Shown here piece after piece: positions 49,001 to 56,609 of a DNA stretch of 64,000 bases; within the stretch, counting starts at the first letter, position 1; each line of letters begins with the position of its first letter. This DNA is from Sinohyriopsis cumingii (taxonomy: Eukaryota > Mollusca > Bivalvia > Unionida > Unionidae). The notes under the pieces were generated by a model that had not been told where the DNA came from, ran no database searches, and saw only the letters and a program-made list of their open reading frames with translations. Where the stretch lies: contig CM068826.1 of the NCBI GenBank assembly GCA_028554795.2, forward strand, positions 105,934,602 to 105,998,601, read 5' to 3'. The translations under genes and the position numbers were made by a program.

Positions 49001-51121
49001 AATAACATTGGTCATATGTTGTGTTTGATTGGCACCATAGATAATGTTTGATTGGCACCATAGATAATGTTTGATTGGCACCACAGATAATGTTTGATTG
49101 GCACCACAGATAATGTTTTATTGGCACCATAGATAATGTTTAATTGGCACCATCGATAATGTTTGATTGGCACCATAGATAATGTTTTATTGGCACCATA
49201 GATAATGTTTGATTGGCACCATAGATAATGTTTTATTGGCACCATAGATAATGTTTGATTGGCACCATAGATAATGTTTGATTGGCACCATTTGTATCGA
49301 ATTTTATGGCCTTCATGCCAGGATGCTTTACATTGAATGTGATGAAATCTATCCAACAGTTTTGGAAAAGATGTTGATAAATTTATTTAGTTTTTTGGTT
49401 TGTTTGTTTTTCTAGTTGACATTTCATATGGATTAAAGAAAGAAAAGATGGAAGTTAGATACATTAAAGGATTAGGTTATTAATATTGATAGAGGACTGT
49501 CATCATTTTTAAAGTTCCTACTATCAGAATGCTTTCTGTCAAATTCAAATTCTATTTGGTGGTTTTTGATAAGCAGCTGTTTAAAAGATTTCTTTTAAAG
49601 TAATGGGAGCCATATCTGATGATTAGTCAAAAGTTTGTAATGCTCTCTATATCCAAATGCTCTCTGTCTGGATGGCTCAAATTTTATTTAACAGTTTCGG
49701 AAACACTCAAGATCTAATTTTAGTAATGGCTGTTAGATTTGATGGCTGATGTGCAATATTTGCAACAACTGTCAAATTCTCCAGACCATAATAGTTTTTT
49801 TATATCAAATATGATCAAATTCTATAAAGCAGTTGTTTCAAGTTCTTTTCCATTGTTACTGATGGATTAGAAGCAGTTGTTTCAAGTTCTTTTCCATTGT
49901 TACTGATGGATTAGAAGCAGTTGTTTCAAGTTCTTTTCCATTGTTACTGATGGATTAGAAGCAGTTGTCTCAAGTTCTTTTCCATTGTTACTGATGGATT
50001 AGAAGCAGTTGTCTCAAGTTCTTTTCCATTGTTACTGATGGATTAGAAGCAGTTGTCTCAAGTTCTTTTCCATTTTTACTGATGAATTAGAAGCAGTTGC
50101 TTCAAGTTTTTTTCCATTGTTACTGATGGATTAGAATAACTCTTTGTACAAATCTGAAAAAACTTTAATCCAGGAGGTTATGTCAGGATTTTCTATGTTT
50201 GATTGAAGTTGGTATGGTGGCTTTTGGCATAAAATTGAAATTATCCATCAGTGATGGATATTAGATGGAATTTTCAACTGTTAGTAGCAATGACTATCTT
50301 TTAATGGAGATAAGTATTACTTGTATAAACTTGAAAGGTTTTCATGCCAGTACACTTTCTGTTAAATTTGATCGAAATCTCTTCAGAGTGTCCTTGAGAA
50401 GAAGTCATTTAAAATTGTTGACCTTTTTCAAAACAGTGGCCATATTAGATGGCAAATTGGCATCTGTAGAAATTTTTAAAGCCATTAAAACCAAAATGTT
50501 TTCTGATAAATTTAAGTTAAAGTCTTGTGGTTTTTGAGAAGACGCTTAAAACATTATTTATTGATGGCTGCATGATGCAAAATGCAGATAGATGCAGAGC
50601 TATAAAATACAAACTCACTTAACTGTAAAGCCTGGTGATGGAAAAATCAGTCTGAGTGATCCATAACCCACGTCAATAAGGTTTAACAAAATTCTATGGC
50701 ATCTTACAAACATGTTCAAGTGATCCACTGTAATAATACAAAGACATAAAATATCCCATTTCATCAATTAAAACATGATTATGCCATATATAATCGTTTA
50801 TAAAAAATGAAAACTGCACAGACCTAGATCTGCCATTGTAAAATGCTCTAGCTGATCTGGATCAGAACAGTTTGTTAGAAGTAATCAGTAGAACAAACAA
50901 CATGAAACCTGATTAGCAGGTGCATTATGCTATTTAAGATCAGGATTTTGTTGTTTGCAGTTTGACTCGACTTATAAGTGAGTATACACAGTATTCACTC
51001 AAGTTCAGACGATTCCTCAAAACAGGACATGAACTTCTAAATCATGCAAAGAGATCAGAATACCTCTTTCCTTGCCCTCCAGGGTCACCCCTGGCATCAA
51101 CAGTATCTTGTGCATTCTTTG
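18852..51121 (-). CDS. Effector caspase (caspase-3/7-like), 5' end missing
   Basis: Cysteine protease of peptidase family C14 that cuts after Asp during apoptosis in the cytosol. Five minus-strand exons join in matching phases (2, 1, 0, 1) to 292 residues plus a stop. In the joined numbering: DTVD at 5-8 looks like a prodomain cleavage site; Arg72 in SDRSGTDVDG and Arg221 in YYCWRN match the substrate-pocket arginines of caspase-3; His131 in LTHG and Cys173 in QACQG form the catalytic dyad; Asp188 in NVADA could be the p20/p10 processing site; the C terminus is MLTKEIRFTP-K. There is no CARD or DED in the visible part. The length is close to that of effector caspases, so only a short N terminus is missing. 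QACQG instead of QACRG and YYCWRN instead of YYSWRN are differences from the common effector form. All visible exons are intact. Confidence 0.93.
19313..19714. repeat. 201-bp tandem duplication
   Basis: Two adjacent copies starting ATTCCCATCAACAACTTTTT (19313 and 19514), both with GTTGGGCAGGTCCAGAATAA, about 85-90% alike by eye. They lie in caspase intron 4, 230 bp upstream of the last exon. Confidence 0.85.
19720..22960. other. Caspase intron 4, no recognised element
   Basis: AT-rich intron with no exon-like or clearly mobile sequence. About 22.6-23.2 kb could be a further decayed part of the LINE at 23.3 kb, but I cannot match it to a reverse transcriptase. Confidence 0.5.
23340..23990 (-). 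mobile_element. LINE endonuclease (EEP) remnant, type 1
   Basis: Apurinic-like endonuclease domain of a non-LTR retrotransposon, reading downward on the minus strand with stops and frame changes. Recognisable parts: a start like NVHTLFETSEMAHVINKMNR (about 23.9 kb), then HLIMGDMNAKVGTDN, GERLVNFYCNNNCIIGSTCF and HKDIHKLTWKFPDGT. It resembles the endonuclease of the LINE type often predicted as craniofacial-development-protein-2-like. No reverse transcriptase follows, so this copy is incomplete as well as mutated. Confidence 0.8.
24416..26340 (-). mobile_element. Jockey-like LINE remnant: ORF1 and endonuclease
   Basis: A second, different LINE lies upstream on the same strand. About 26.2-26.34 kb shows an ORF1 piece (SWPRFLITEKYDENQMLF); about 25.5-25.77 kb shows a later ORF1 piece (SRSCPNWKLEKNI). 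The endonuclease runs 24966-24416: SLFINSKTYHSKINLSITLQ, LDQIIHQLPIPFVLLCNFNT, then SLDLTICHLSPLLDL and CGSDHFPTYL. These follow the order of Jockey-clade elements (Gag-like zinc-knuckle ORF1, then EEP). Frames are broken and the reverse transcriptase is missing. Confidence 0.75.
26938..27070 (-). CDS. Caspase exon: catalytic Cys and p20/p10 linker
   Basis: 133-bp exon, acceptor TCTATTTTCAG, donor ATTCCAG|GTACAT. With the last Gln of the previous exon it forms QACQG, including the catalytic Cys. The linker follows with a possible cut after NVAD, then KIPTQADVLIAYSSIP at the start of p10. The 137-codon plus-strand frame at 26690-27103 is an antisense shadow. Confidence 0.95.
27293..27642. repeat. 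50-bp tandem array, 7 identical copies
   Basis: Seven perfect copies of a 50-bp unit beginning CTGGTAGGTAGGTGACTAAC and ending TATATAGAGGATAT. Total identity implies recent expansion or homogenisation. It lies in caspase intron 3, 223 bp upstream of the exon with the catalytic Cys. Confidence 0.98.
27652..27960. mobile_element. Hairpin element, copy 2
   Basis: Begins CTGAGTGAATAA and has the inverted partner TTATTCACTCAG at about 27751-27762, followed by a block (TTTTTATGTTCAAATGTATT, then GTTACTGTTTATATTCTG) related to 6060-6200. It is more diverged than the copy at 5.95 kb and its hairpin arms are shorter. Confidence 0.5.
28012..28084 (-). other. tRNA-like sequence, SINE head or tRNA relic
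   Basis: In reverse it reads GACTTGATTGGTCTGATGGT (box A-like) and ends CTGGTTCAAGTCCCACAACA (box B). The cloverleaf is poor, so a functional tRNA is unlikely. No SINE body shared with the two families in this window follows. Confidence 0.35.
28367..28560. repeat. 33-bp tandem array, part 1
   Basis: About six copies of the unit GACCAGCAATCAGTTATAGG plus TATTCTTTGGAAA, imperfect. It is the same unit as 29308-30262. Confidence 0.95.
28631..29130. repeat. Direct duplication, about 319-bp period
   Basis: 28631-28795 and 28950-29115 are alike (AATACCTCAGGAAGAGAGAC, AAGGTATATAGGGACACTGA, GATCCTGAGGAT). The block separates the two 33-bp arrays, which suggests an insertion or a compound repeat. Confidence 0.85.
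29308..30262. repeat. 33-bp tandem array, part 2, about 29 copies
   Basis: The unit length is a multiple of three, so both strands show long open frames (plus: DQQSVIGILWK repeated; minus: RIPITDCWSFQ repeated, up to 180 codons). The frames break where a copy has an indel (for example near 29775 and 29911), there is no start or stop conservation, and both strands are equally open. These are repeat artefacts, not genes. Confidence 0.95.
31070..31275. repeat. 22-bp tandem array, about 9 copies
   Basis: Unit GCTACCCATTTTGGTTTTCA plus TT. Because 22 is not a multiple of three the open plus-strand frame cycles over 22 residues (LLPIL / FIATHFGF / HCYPFW), a repeat artefact. Confidence 0.95.
31280..33220. 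other. Caspase intron 3, nothing recognised
   Basis: AT-rich intron. The 98-codon plus-strand frame at 32767-33063 has a hydrophobic middle and a Lys/Asn-rich end but no recognised domain or splice support. Confidence 0.5.
33225..33615. repeat. 38-bp AT-rich tandem array, about 10 copies
   Basis: Unit CACATACCCAAATACTATAT plus GCATACTATGAAGTATTA. Copies vary, alternating ATACTATATGCAT with ATATTTTATGCAT. In caspase intron 3, 0.5 kb upstream on the genome map from the exon with the catalytic His. Confidence 0.95.
34117..34298 (-). CDS. Caspase exon: p20 with catalytic His
   Basis: 182-bp exon, acceptor TTTATTTACAG, donor ATTCAG|GTACAT. It codes for NSDCFMCAILTHGKEG with the catalytic His, then VYGTDGPIELEDLLKYFKG and LVGKPKIFFIQ leading to the active-site loop. 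Its first two bases complete Ala with the preceding exon. Confidence 0.95.
35446..35908. repeat. About 25-bp tandem array, about 18 copies
   Basis: Unit GACCAATGGCATATCAAACA plus TATAT, with unit lengths from about 22 to 29 because of indels. In caspase intron 2. Confidence 0.9.
36530..36952 (-). CDS. Unrecognised open segment with a membrane helix
   Basis: Minus-strand stop-to-stop frame of about 140 codons inside caspase intron 2. It reads CQKWFQYSVDKRTEKTFLGF at the start, then a hydrophobic segment ITIGILIFLFSTVMYVYC, a Cys/Asn-rich part (SNATTWMHHCSSNAVC) and HPSFRICYFQPF near the end. It contains no repeat units, unlike the other long frames in this locus. No family recognised. It could be a nested gene, a decayed insertion, or chance, since a frame of this size is borderline for this much AT-rich sequence. 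Confidence 0.2.
   Translation of the reverse strand, partial: CQKWFQYSVDKRTEKTFLGFLEIVFNQSSTSPITIGILIFLFSTVMYVYCNESPSNATTWMHHCSSNAVCVGILEQEYRDCAENGHKRYYNADDFVMDMHPIVLHPSFRICYFQPFIQLHLTEFDKISFEAYSHEGLSFL
38124..42208. repeat. 61-bp satellite array, about 66 copies
   Basis: 4.1 kb of head-to-tail copies of a 61-bp unit: TGTACTGAACCATGAGTATT, AAAGTGACCTAATCAATGTC, ATTTAACATACTAACCCTAA, A. Variants alternate: AATCAATG or GAAAAATG, ACTAACCC or ACTAACTC, an optional TCAAAT insertion, and an ATTTTTAAAGG form. Rare variants recur in the same order at a distance, showing higher-order duplication. It lies in caspase intron 2. Confidence 0.98.
42209..46044. other. Caspase intron 2, no recognised element
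   Basis: AT-rich. A short block at 45208-45245 (AAGGCCAAGCTGTATACTCT) repeats one at 37870-37905, showing a small dispersed repeat. Short frames at 43.9-45.3 kb show no domain. Confidence 0.5.
46045..47408. repeat. 45-bp tandem array, about 30 copies
   Basis: Unit AGGACTTATGTTACAGTTAA plus TGAAATAGGAATACATGAGA and ATATT. The unit is a multiple of three, giving repeat-driven open frames on both strands (plus: TYVTVNEIGIHENIR). Copies differ by substitutions and small indels. In caspase intron 2. Confidence 0.95.
47816..48031. mobile_element. Palindromic MITE, copy 2, best preserved
   Basis: 216 bp with terminal inverted repeats: left TACTGTATATACTCGCTTGT, right (reverse complement) TACTGTATATACTTGTAAGA, differing by a small indel. 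Inside are paired motifs CCCAGATCTG and CAGATCTGGG-like. It ends 120 bp downstream of the caspase exon at 48154 in the gene's direction. Confidence 0.8.
48154..48428 (-). CDS. Caspase exon: p20 N-terminal half
   Basis: 275-bp exon, acceptor CTTCCACCAG, donor GAAG|GTAATA. It codes for the strand-forming MNHPYRGMAIIINN, the loop SDRSGTDVDG with the substrate-binding Arg, and the helix region up to VTEMVDILSE. Frame read-through past 48154 is intron. The exon is intact. Confidence 0.95.
49022..49291. repeat. 23-bp tandem array, 12 copies
   Basis: Unit GATAATGTTTGATTGGCACC plus ATA, nearly uniform. The minus-strand 114-codon open frame across it is a repeat artefact. In caspase intron 1. Confidence 0.97.
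49827..50134. repeat. 44-bp tandem array, 7 copies
   Basis: Unit AAGCAGTTGTTTCAAGTTCT plus TTTCCATTGTTACTGATGGA and TTAG; copies start every 44 bases from 49827. In caspase intron 1. Confidence 0.98.
50784..50993. mobile_element. Palindromic MITE, copy 3
   Basis: About 210 bp, related to 47816-48031 throughout (AATCAGTAGAACAAACAACA shared). The left end is decayed (ATATATAATCGTTTATAA); the right end is CTTATAAGTGAGTATACACA plus GTA. It sits 70 bp downstream, in gene direction, of the caspase exon at 51064. Confidence 0.75.
51064..51121 (-). CDS. Caspase exon: N-terminal prodomain linker
   Basis: 58-bp internal exon between TTTATTATTACAG and AAGAG|GTATTC. It reads KNAQDTVDARGDPGGQGK. It starts needing one base from an upstream exon and ends with two bases that complete Ser with the next exon. 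The phase match with 48154-48428 and the DTVD site support it. The exon with the start codon was not found above it. Confidence 0.75.
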
Positions 51122-51129
51122 CTGTAATA

Positions 51130-52240
51130 ATAAACAAATACTTCAATAAGAGAAGAGACACATACAAATTGTTCTGGTTAAGAGTCAAACTTTAAATATT
51201 TTATGTTGACTACATAAGTTACAAGTAGATGTACATGAAGTCACGCACAGACCTGCATATCAGCACACTTCTGGCATCATCTTTTCAAAATGTTTTTTCT
51301 TATGACATACATTCATCATATCTAAAAACCTTTGAAGCAATTAAAGAACAGAACAATTCTTAAACAACTTTGCATGTCCAGCAATAACAGTTATATTAAA
51401 TACCAAATAACAAGCCAAATTCTCATGTACTCCCTTCTATTGAACAAATTTTCCCCAAATTTCTCACAAAAAATAGGCTGGAAGATTAAGTAAAACCTAA
51501 TTACGTATCTACAGTAACTTCAACTCTCACCTATAAATTTGAAAGAAATCCTATATCTATTATGGATCGAGAAGTGATGATGTCATAAATTCTCACAATG
51601 CCCATCTCTTTAAGAATGTCTGAAAAAGTGTTTCATGGGTAAGAGGAAAAACTAAAACCTTACTGAGCATGTACATCAACCATATACCTAGCCAACAGAG
51701 TTTCATTAAAATCCGCCAAGCAATGGAGACGTGATGATGGACTAAATTCCTAAAATATACGAGTTTGGACAATTTTTCAAGAAATATCCTAAACTGGGCC
51801 TGAGGAAAATGTAAATTTTACTGGGCATATCTAAAATCCTCCCAGCAACATCTTCTGAGCAAACATGAAAAGTAAAATATAACCCACTCATCCAACCATG
51901 TCCACATAAATGGATCAGAGGGGAATGTTTGACCTAATTGTAAATCTATACCAGCCACATATCTAGACTACAATACTTCAATACAGTCTTCCAAGCCATG
52001 TATTAAAGTATGTCATGACAAACTTCATTCCCGAAATACCCCGTTCAAAACATGTCATCAAAAACAGGCCAGAAGACACATATCTAGTCTACAAAGTCCC
52101 CTATCCCCACCCTCTGCCACTCATGCAGGTTTGGGCATGTACAATAGGCCTGATGCATGTCACAAGAGGCAATGAATGGAGTCATCCTTTTTGCCCTAGG
52201 ACACATCCCATGATGATGTTCCAACAGTCACAGACTTAAA
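51130..52240. other. Flank above the known caspase exons
   Basis: The missing N-terminal exon(s) could lie here or further up. I found no ATG-containing segment with a convincing phase-1 donor in this stretch. Confidence 0.4.
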
Positions 52241-52245
52241 GAAAT

Positions 52246-52384
52246 GCATGTGTTTTATGATGCTCCTAATGAGGTCTTAGACTTTTAAAAAGCATGTGGT
52301 TTATGATGTTCCAAATGAGGTCTTAGACTTTTAAAAAGCATGTGGTTTATGATGTTCCAAATAAGGTCTTAGACTTTAAAAAAG
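52246..52384. repeat. 46-bp tandem repeat, 3 copies
   Basis: Unit GCATGTGGTTTATGATGTTC plus CAAATGAGGTCTTAGACTTT and TAAAAA. Confidence 0.95.
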
Positions 52385-52507
52385 CATGTGCTATGTGTAA
52401 AATATCTGACTTTGTATTTTGGAGGATTCTATCTTCTCTTACCTTTGTTTTGCATGTCCATTTTCAGATACCTAAACTTACTTTGCACTATAGAGCTAGG
52501 ATTGTGC

Positions 52508-52665
52508 TGATGTACCATTGAACCCTGCATATACAGTGACCCCACTATAACATGGTAGTTGGGTTCCATAGATAATTAATCACTGTGATGTACCATTGAA
52601 CCCTGCATATACAGTGTGACCCCACTATAACACAGTAGTTGGGTTCCATAGATAATTAATCACTA
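52508..52665. repeat. 78-bp unit in two tandem copies
   Basis: TGATGTACCATTGAACCCTG, then ACCCCACTATAACATGGTAG and TTGGGTTCCATAGATAATTA. The ACCCC-TATAAC-GTAGTTGGGTTCC motif resembles ends of pogo-like DNA transposons, so this may be a duplicated transposon end. The preceding bases relate to the flank of the element at 14277. Confidence 0.7.
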
Positions 52666-53121
52666 GTGAGCGGCCGATAATCCAACACTATTTCGTCCAA
52701 GAGATTAATTACGAGATAGGGCCTCGTACAAACTATCCAACAAGGGGTCATCTGCTTGAACATATGCCAAGAAGAGTAAGAGGAAATATATCACTGTAAT
52801 TTCATATGCATCCTTATCTAAAAATTACTAATGTTTTAAAAGAAAAGAGATGATCGTATGATCGTATCACTACAAAAGGTGCAAATTTCTGAAAAGTTGA
52901 AAGGAAGCCTCCAACTAGTTTAAGTTTCCACTGACCCTTGACACCCTAGTTTTGATATTTGGACATTTATGTTGGCGAGTGCACCCCAATTTAAATGTCC
53001 AAATATAAAAAATGGGGTGTACCCCGACATATTTAGGAATAGCAGAGAACTCGCCCCATGGAGAAATCGCCCTGGGAGAACTCATCCCAGGTGTCAGGAG
53101 AAGTCACCCCATGGTGGTCGG

Positions 53122-53224
53122 AGAAGTCGCCCCACTTCGTCTAGAGAAGTCGCCCCACTTCGCCTGGAGAAGTCGCCCCACTTCGTCTAGAGAAGTCGCC
53201 CCACTTCGCCTGGAGAAGTCGCCC
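53122..53224. repeat. 23-bp minisatellite in the element's left arm
   Basis: GAGAAGTCGCCCCACTTCGT plus CTA alternates with the same unit ending CGCCTG: a dimeric repeat of 2 x 23 bp, four and a half copies. The inverted arm at 56220-56300 has about three more diverged copies. Open frames here (SPHFAWRSRPTSSREVAPLR) are artefacts. Confidence 0.95.
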
Positions 53225-54548
53225 CAAGGATAATATATAGTAATTCTGAGATGTCGCCACATGGTTGTTAAGGCTTTATTTATTGTTGTTTTTCTTCAAC
53301 TTAATAACTTATTAAATCTATAAAATGTGAAATTTTTTCAAGTTTTCCATTTGATCAACTCCGCTTTTGTACTTAACGAAAAATAAGTGTTATCTGCCCC
53401 TTTCGCTCTGCTCTTCAAATCATTAGATGCATTTCATTTGGAAAAATAAGAGAGGATGTAAGCATGATGTGATGTTTGCAGCTTTATATATAAAATGGTT
53501 CCAACCTAATAACCTAAGTCATCCTGAGATGACTTTATGGCATTGACTTCTATAACCTGAAATTGACTGAATTGGCGCTGACCGTCAATAAGCCAAAGGG
53601 TTATATTATTATCTCTCTTACTGAACAATTTGATCTGATTTTCATTGAGATTTGCTAACCATTGACAAATGATACTTGAACTCAATAAAAAGCATCACTG
53701 ATGCCTACTCAAGAAATGCTGTCGCTACCGAGTTCATCATCATGGCTAATGCGTATAATTCGGACGGTTTCTGAAAGATCACTTGTACTACATCATTTAG
53801 TTCATTTCTTCTTTTTTGTCAATGTTCGTAATTAAATTATTTCTCAATAATAACAAACTATTTCAAGTTGAACGAGAAGTTTAAAAAATATTTCACTACT
53901 AAATTACCGATGCAAAATAAACAAGATTAGGTTATTTTGTAATATATAATAACACCATAATCACGCATACTAGACCCAAATTCACTAATGCGGCACAAAT
54001 CAATGTCGCTGATATGTTAACTCATTATATATGTTTCTTTCCTTAATGCATACCTTTTTGCTATATCGATATACGTCTATCATTCCAAAAAATTCAATGT
54101 AAACAATAAATAAAACTTGGATTTGAAAATATTTCAACCTAAATGGTGTATATCAATACCTACGTTACTGTCGCCAGTGTAATTACGAGATATTACTAAA
54201 ATAAGAGGCCAAGATTAAATTCCATTGAAATTATTTAAATCAACTGTTACAATGAATGGTCTGCTCTTTGATGGATGGAGATAAAACCTATGAGGGAAAA
54301 TGGAGAACGACATGTGTGAGGTGCAAAATCTTGTGCAAATAATTTCGCATTTAATTTGTGCTTCTTCAGCATAAAACGTTTTAAAAGAAACGGATAACGT
54401 CTTTTATTTTAAAACAACAATTACGTCATTACGTAACAGTACAATAATAAAATAAAAGAGACAAACAGTCATACATATAATTATGTTGTTATAAAGGATA
54501 TACAATTTATAAATTAAAAAAGAAAATTATACAATTTTATATAGTACA

Positions 54549-56130
54549 TTGGTATTAAGGCCATTAGGATACAAAGTATCTAACTTATGAATCCAAAAAG
54601 TTTCTTTTTTGAGTCTATTCATGTCACCATGACAATATATATTGGCATGAAAGACAATTCGCTAAGAGAGTAATTACTGGTGTTAAACTGTGTTGAAATA
54701 TTAGATGAAAACTGCAGATCTCTATAATTTTATATATGAAAGCGATGATTATTCACATTAGTAGTTTCTCTTATATCTGCACATCGAGAGCACTGGTGTA
54801 TGTTACATTTAGATGACGAAAATGTTTTTGTTTTTTTCTTTTCTGTCTGTTTGGTACTAATAAAAAAAATCTTGCAAATTCTTGGGTCTTCTTTAGCGAT
54901 AATTTATTTATTTTTGTAAAGTGCTTTTATGCTGGTTGTATTTGATAAATTTAGGAGACTATAAAATTTATTAATTACACGATGTAGATTAGATAATGAA
55001 GGATTCGACTGTATTGTGAAAGAAATTAGATCTCTCTCTATTTTACATTCTGCTGTTTTAAAAGCCTCATGTTGAGTAATATTACGGGCTTTGTTCAGCG
55101 CAGAATCAATTATATGTGTAGGATAATTTCTATTTTGTAAATATGTTTGTAATTTATTCAACGAATTTTTTAATTGATAATCATCTGAAATAATGTGTCG
55201 GTATCTTTTCAACTGGCTATATGGTATACCGTTTTTACATGACATGGGATGACATGAAGAACATTCCACATATTTGTGGAATGAAACATGCGTACTAGAT
55301 GCAGTATAAGTAAATTTAATTGTCGGATGAAAATGATTTAGGCGATCAGTAAATTTTTTCAGTTATTCGGTTGACTGCTTCCAGATATAAATATGTCATC
55401 GAAAAATCTGAACCAAAGAGATGGATTAAACTTTTCATTTTGAAGAAAATCCTTTTCAAATTTACCCATGAAAGCGAAGAGTATGAAGGAGCCACGTTAA
55501 TACCCATTGCTGTACCCATTATTTGTATGTAATTCGTATTATTAAACTGAAAATAATTATTTTCCAAGATAAGTTTTATTATTATACAAATATCTTTACA
55601 AGATAGTGTGCTATTATTAGGATTGTTATTAAGAAAATATTTACACGCTTCAATACCAACTGCATGCGGAAAGTTGGTATATAGTGATGTTACATCTAAT
55701 AATACCAGGATTGAAATTAACAGATAGCTGTGGAATAGACTTCAACTTTTTAATGAAATTTGTTGTATCTTTAATGTATGATTTCATTATGAGTTTTGGG
55801 TAATATGTTGAATTGAGGTGTACACATGTTAAGAGGAAAAGTATCAAATTCCTCATATACGGATTATTTTTTTTATAGCCATCTCATTAATGCATGTTGA
55901 AATTTTTTATTTAATTTCTATTGACATATCTTCAACAATATGTTTGTAGTAGTTTTCATCATTTAATTGACGTTCAACTTCTTTAACATAATCTTCTTGA
56001 TTCATAATAATAATAGTGTTTGACTAATCATCCTTTTTAATCACTATACCGTCGTCATTCATTAGATTATATAAAGACTTAATTTCGTCTTATAAATATT
56101 ACTATGATAGTGCTTTTTATGATTACCAGT
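54549..56130 (-). pseudogene. Penelope-like reverse transcriptase, frameshifted
   Basis: Read downward in several frames: an N-terminal part (DGIVIKKDD, then IIIMNQEDYVKEVERQLNDE, about 55.93-56.07 kb); SYIKDTTNFIKKLKSIPQLS; an RT motif LVLLDVTSLYTNFPHAVGIE (about 55.65-55.72 kb); NTNYIQIMGTAMGINVAPSY (about 55.5 kb); a damaged FFDDIF-like catalytic box; GIPYSQLKRYRHIISDDYQL and RNYPTHIIDSALNKARN; a Cys-containing CNIHQCSRCADIRE; and a C-terminal end KETFWIHKLDTLYPNGLN (about 54.56-54.62 kb). The order is that of Penelope-like elements. The segment between the Cys motif and the end is too short and lacks a readable GIY-YIG endonuclease, so that domain appears deleted or erased. At least three frameshifts and several stops make it inactive. 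Confidence 0.85.
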
Positions 56131-56574
56131 TAACATCTATTTTGTGATCGCGTATAAATAAAAATCTAAATATGAATCACGTAAAAGATGTTTTAATTCT
56201 GTTATAAAAAGGTTTTCTGGGTTTTGGGGCGACTTCTCCAGACGAAGTGGGGCGACTTCTCCAACCACTCTGGGGCGATTTCTCCAGATACGTTGGGGCA
56301 AGTTCTCTGCATACCCATATTTAGAATGTCCAAATATCAAAAATGGGGTGACAAGGGTCAGACGAAGCTCGGACTACCAACTAACTTGCCAACTGCGTAA
56401 AAACCTAGGTCTCCAGGGTAAAAAAAGGAATCTATATTGCGAGAAAGGTGAATGCTATTGTTAATTCTACTTCTATGAGATAATATATGTATTGTGTACT
56501 TTCAATGTTGTTATTACATTGAATACAGCCATATCACTTTGACTTTCATAATCAAAAGTAGCATCAGCATGGCG

Positions 56575-56602
56575 TAGTCCGAGTTTCCTGTGACTCGGAC
56601 TA
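56575..56602. other. Perfect 10-bp hairpin
   Basis: TAGTCCGAGT, an 8-base loop TTCCTGTG, then ACTCGGACTA. The sequence GCTCGGACTA also occurs just outside the right end of the Penelope-like element (56367-56376), so it may be a leftover of flanking repeat sequence. Confidence 0.6.
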
Positions 56603-56609
56603 GACGATG

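Larger units (their letters stand above)
52932..56360 (-). mobile_element. Decayed Penelope-like retroelement with inverted ends
   Basis: A 3.4-kb element. Its two ends are inverted copies: left TGACCCTTGACACCC...TTTTGATATTTGGAC (52932 on) and the reverse complement of the right end TGACCCTTGTCACCC...TTTTTGATATTTGGAC (to 56360). Next inside each arm come GAGAAGTCGCCCC-type repeats, again inverted (53122-53224 and about 56220-56300). Between them lies a minus-strand Penelope-like coding region. Penelope-like elements often have direct or inverted terminal repeats, so this fits, although the minisatellite inside the arms is unusual. It would lie in the first caspase intron if the missing exon is further up. 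Confidence 0.7.

Noticed and set aside
49012-49356. 114-codon minus-strand frame
   Set aside because: Generated by the 23-bp array.
52640-52680. Resemblance of ATCACTAGTGAGCGGCCG to a cloning-vector polylinker
   Set aside because: The first part (ATAATTAATCACT) is explained by the genomic 78-bp repeat and the rest does not continue as vector.
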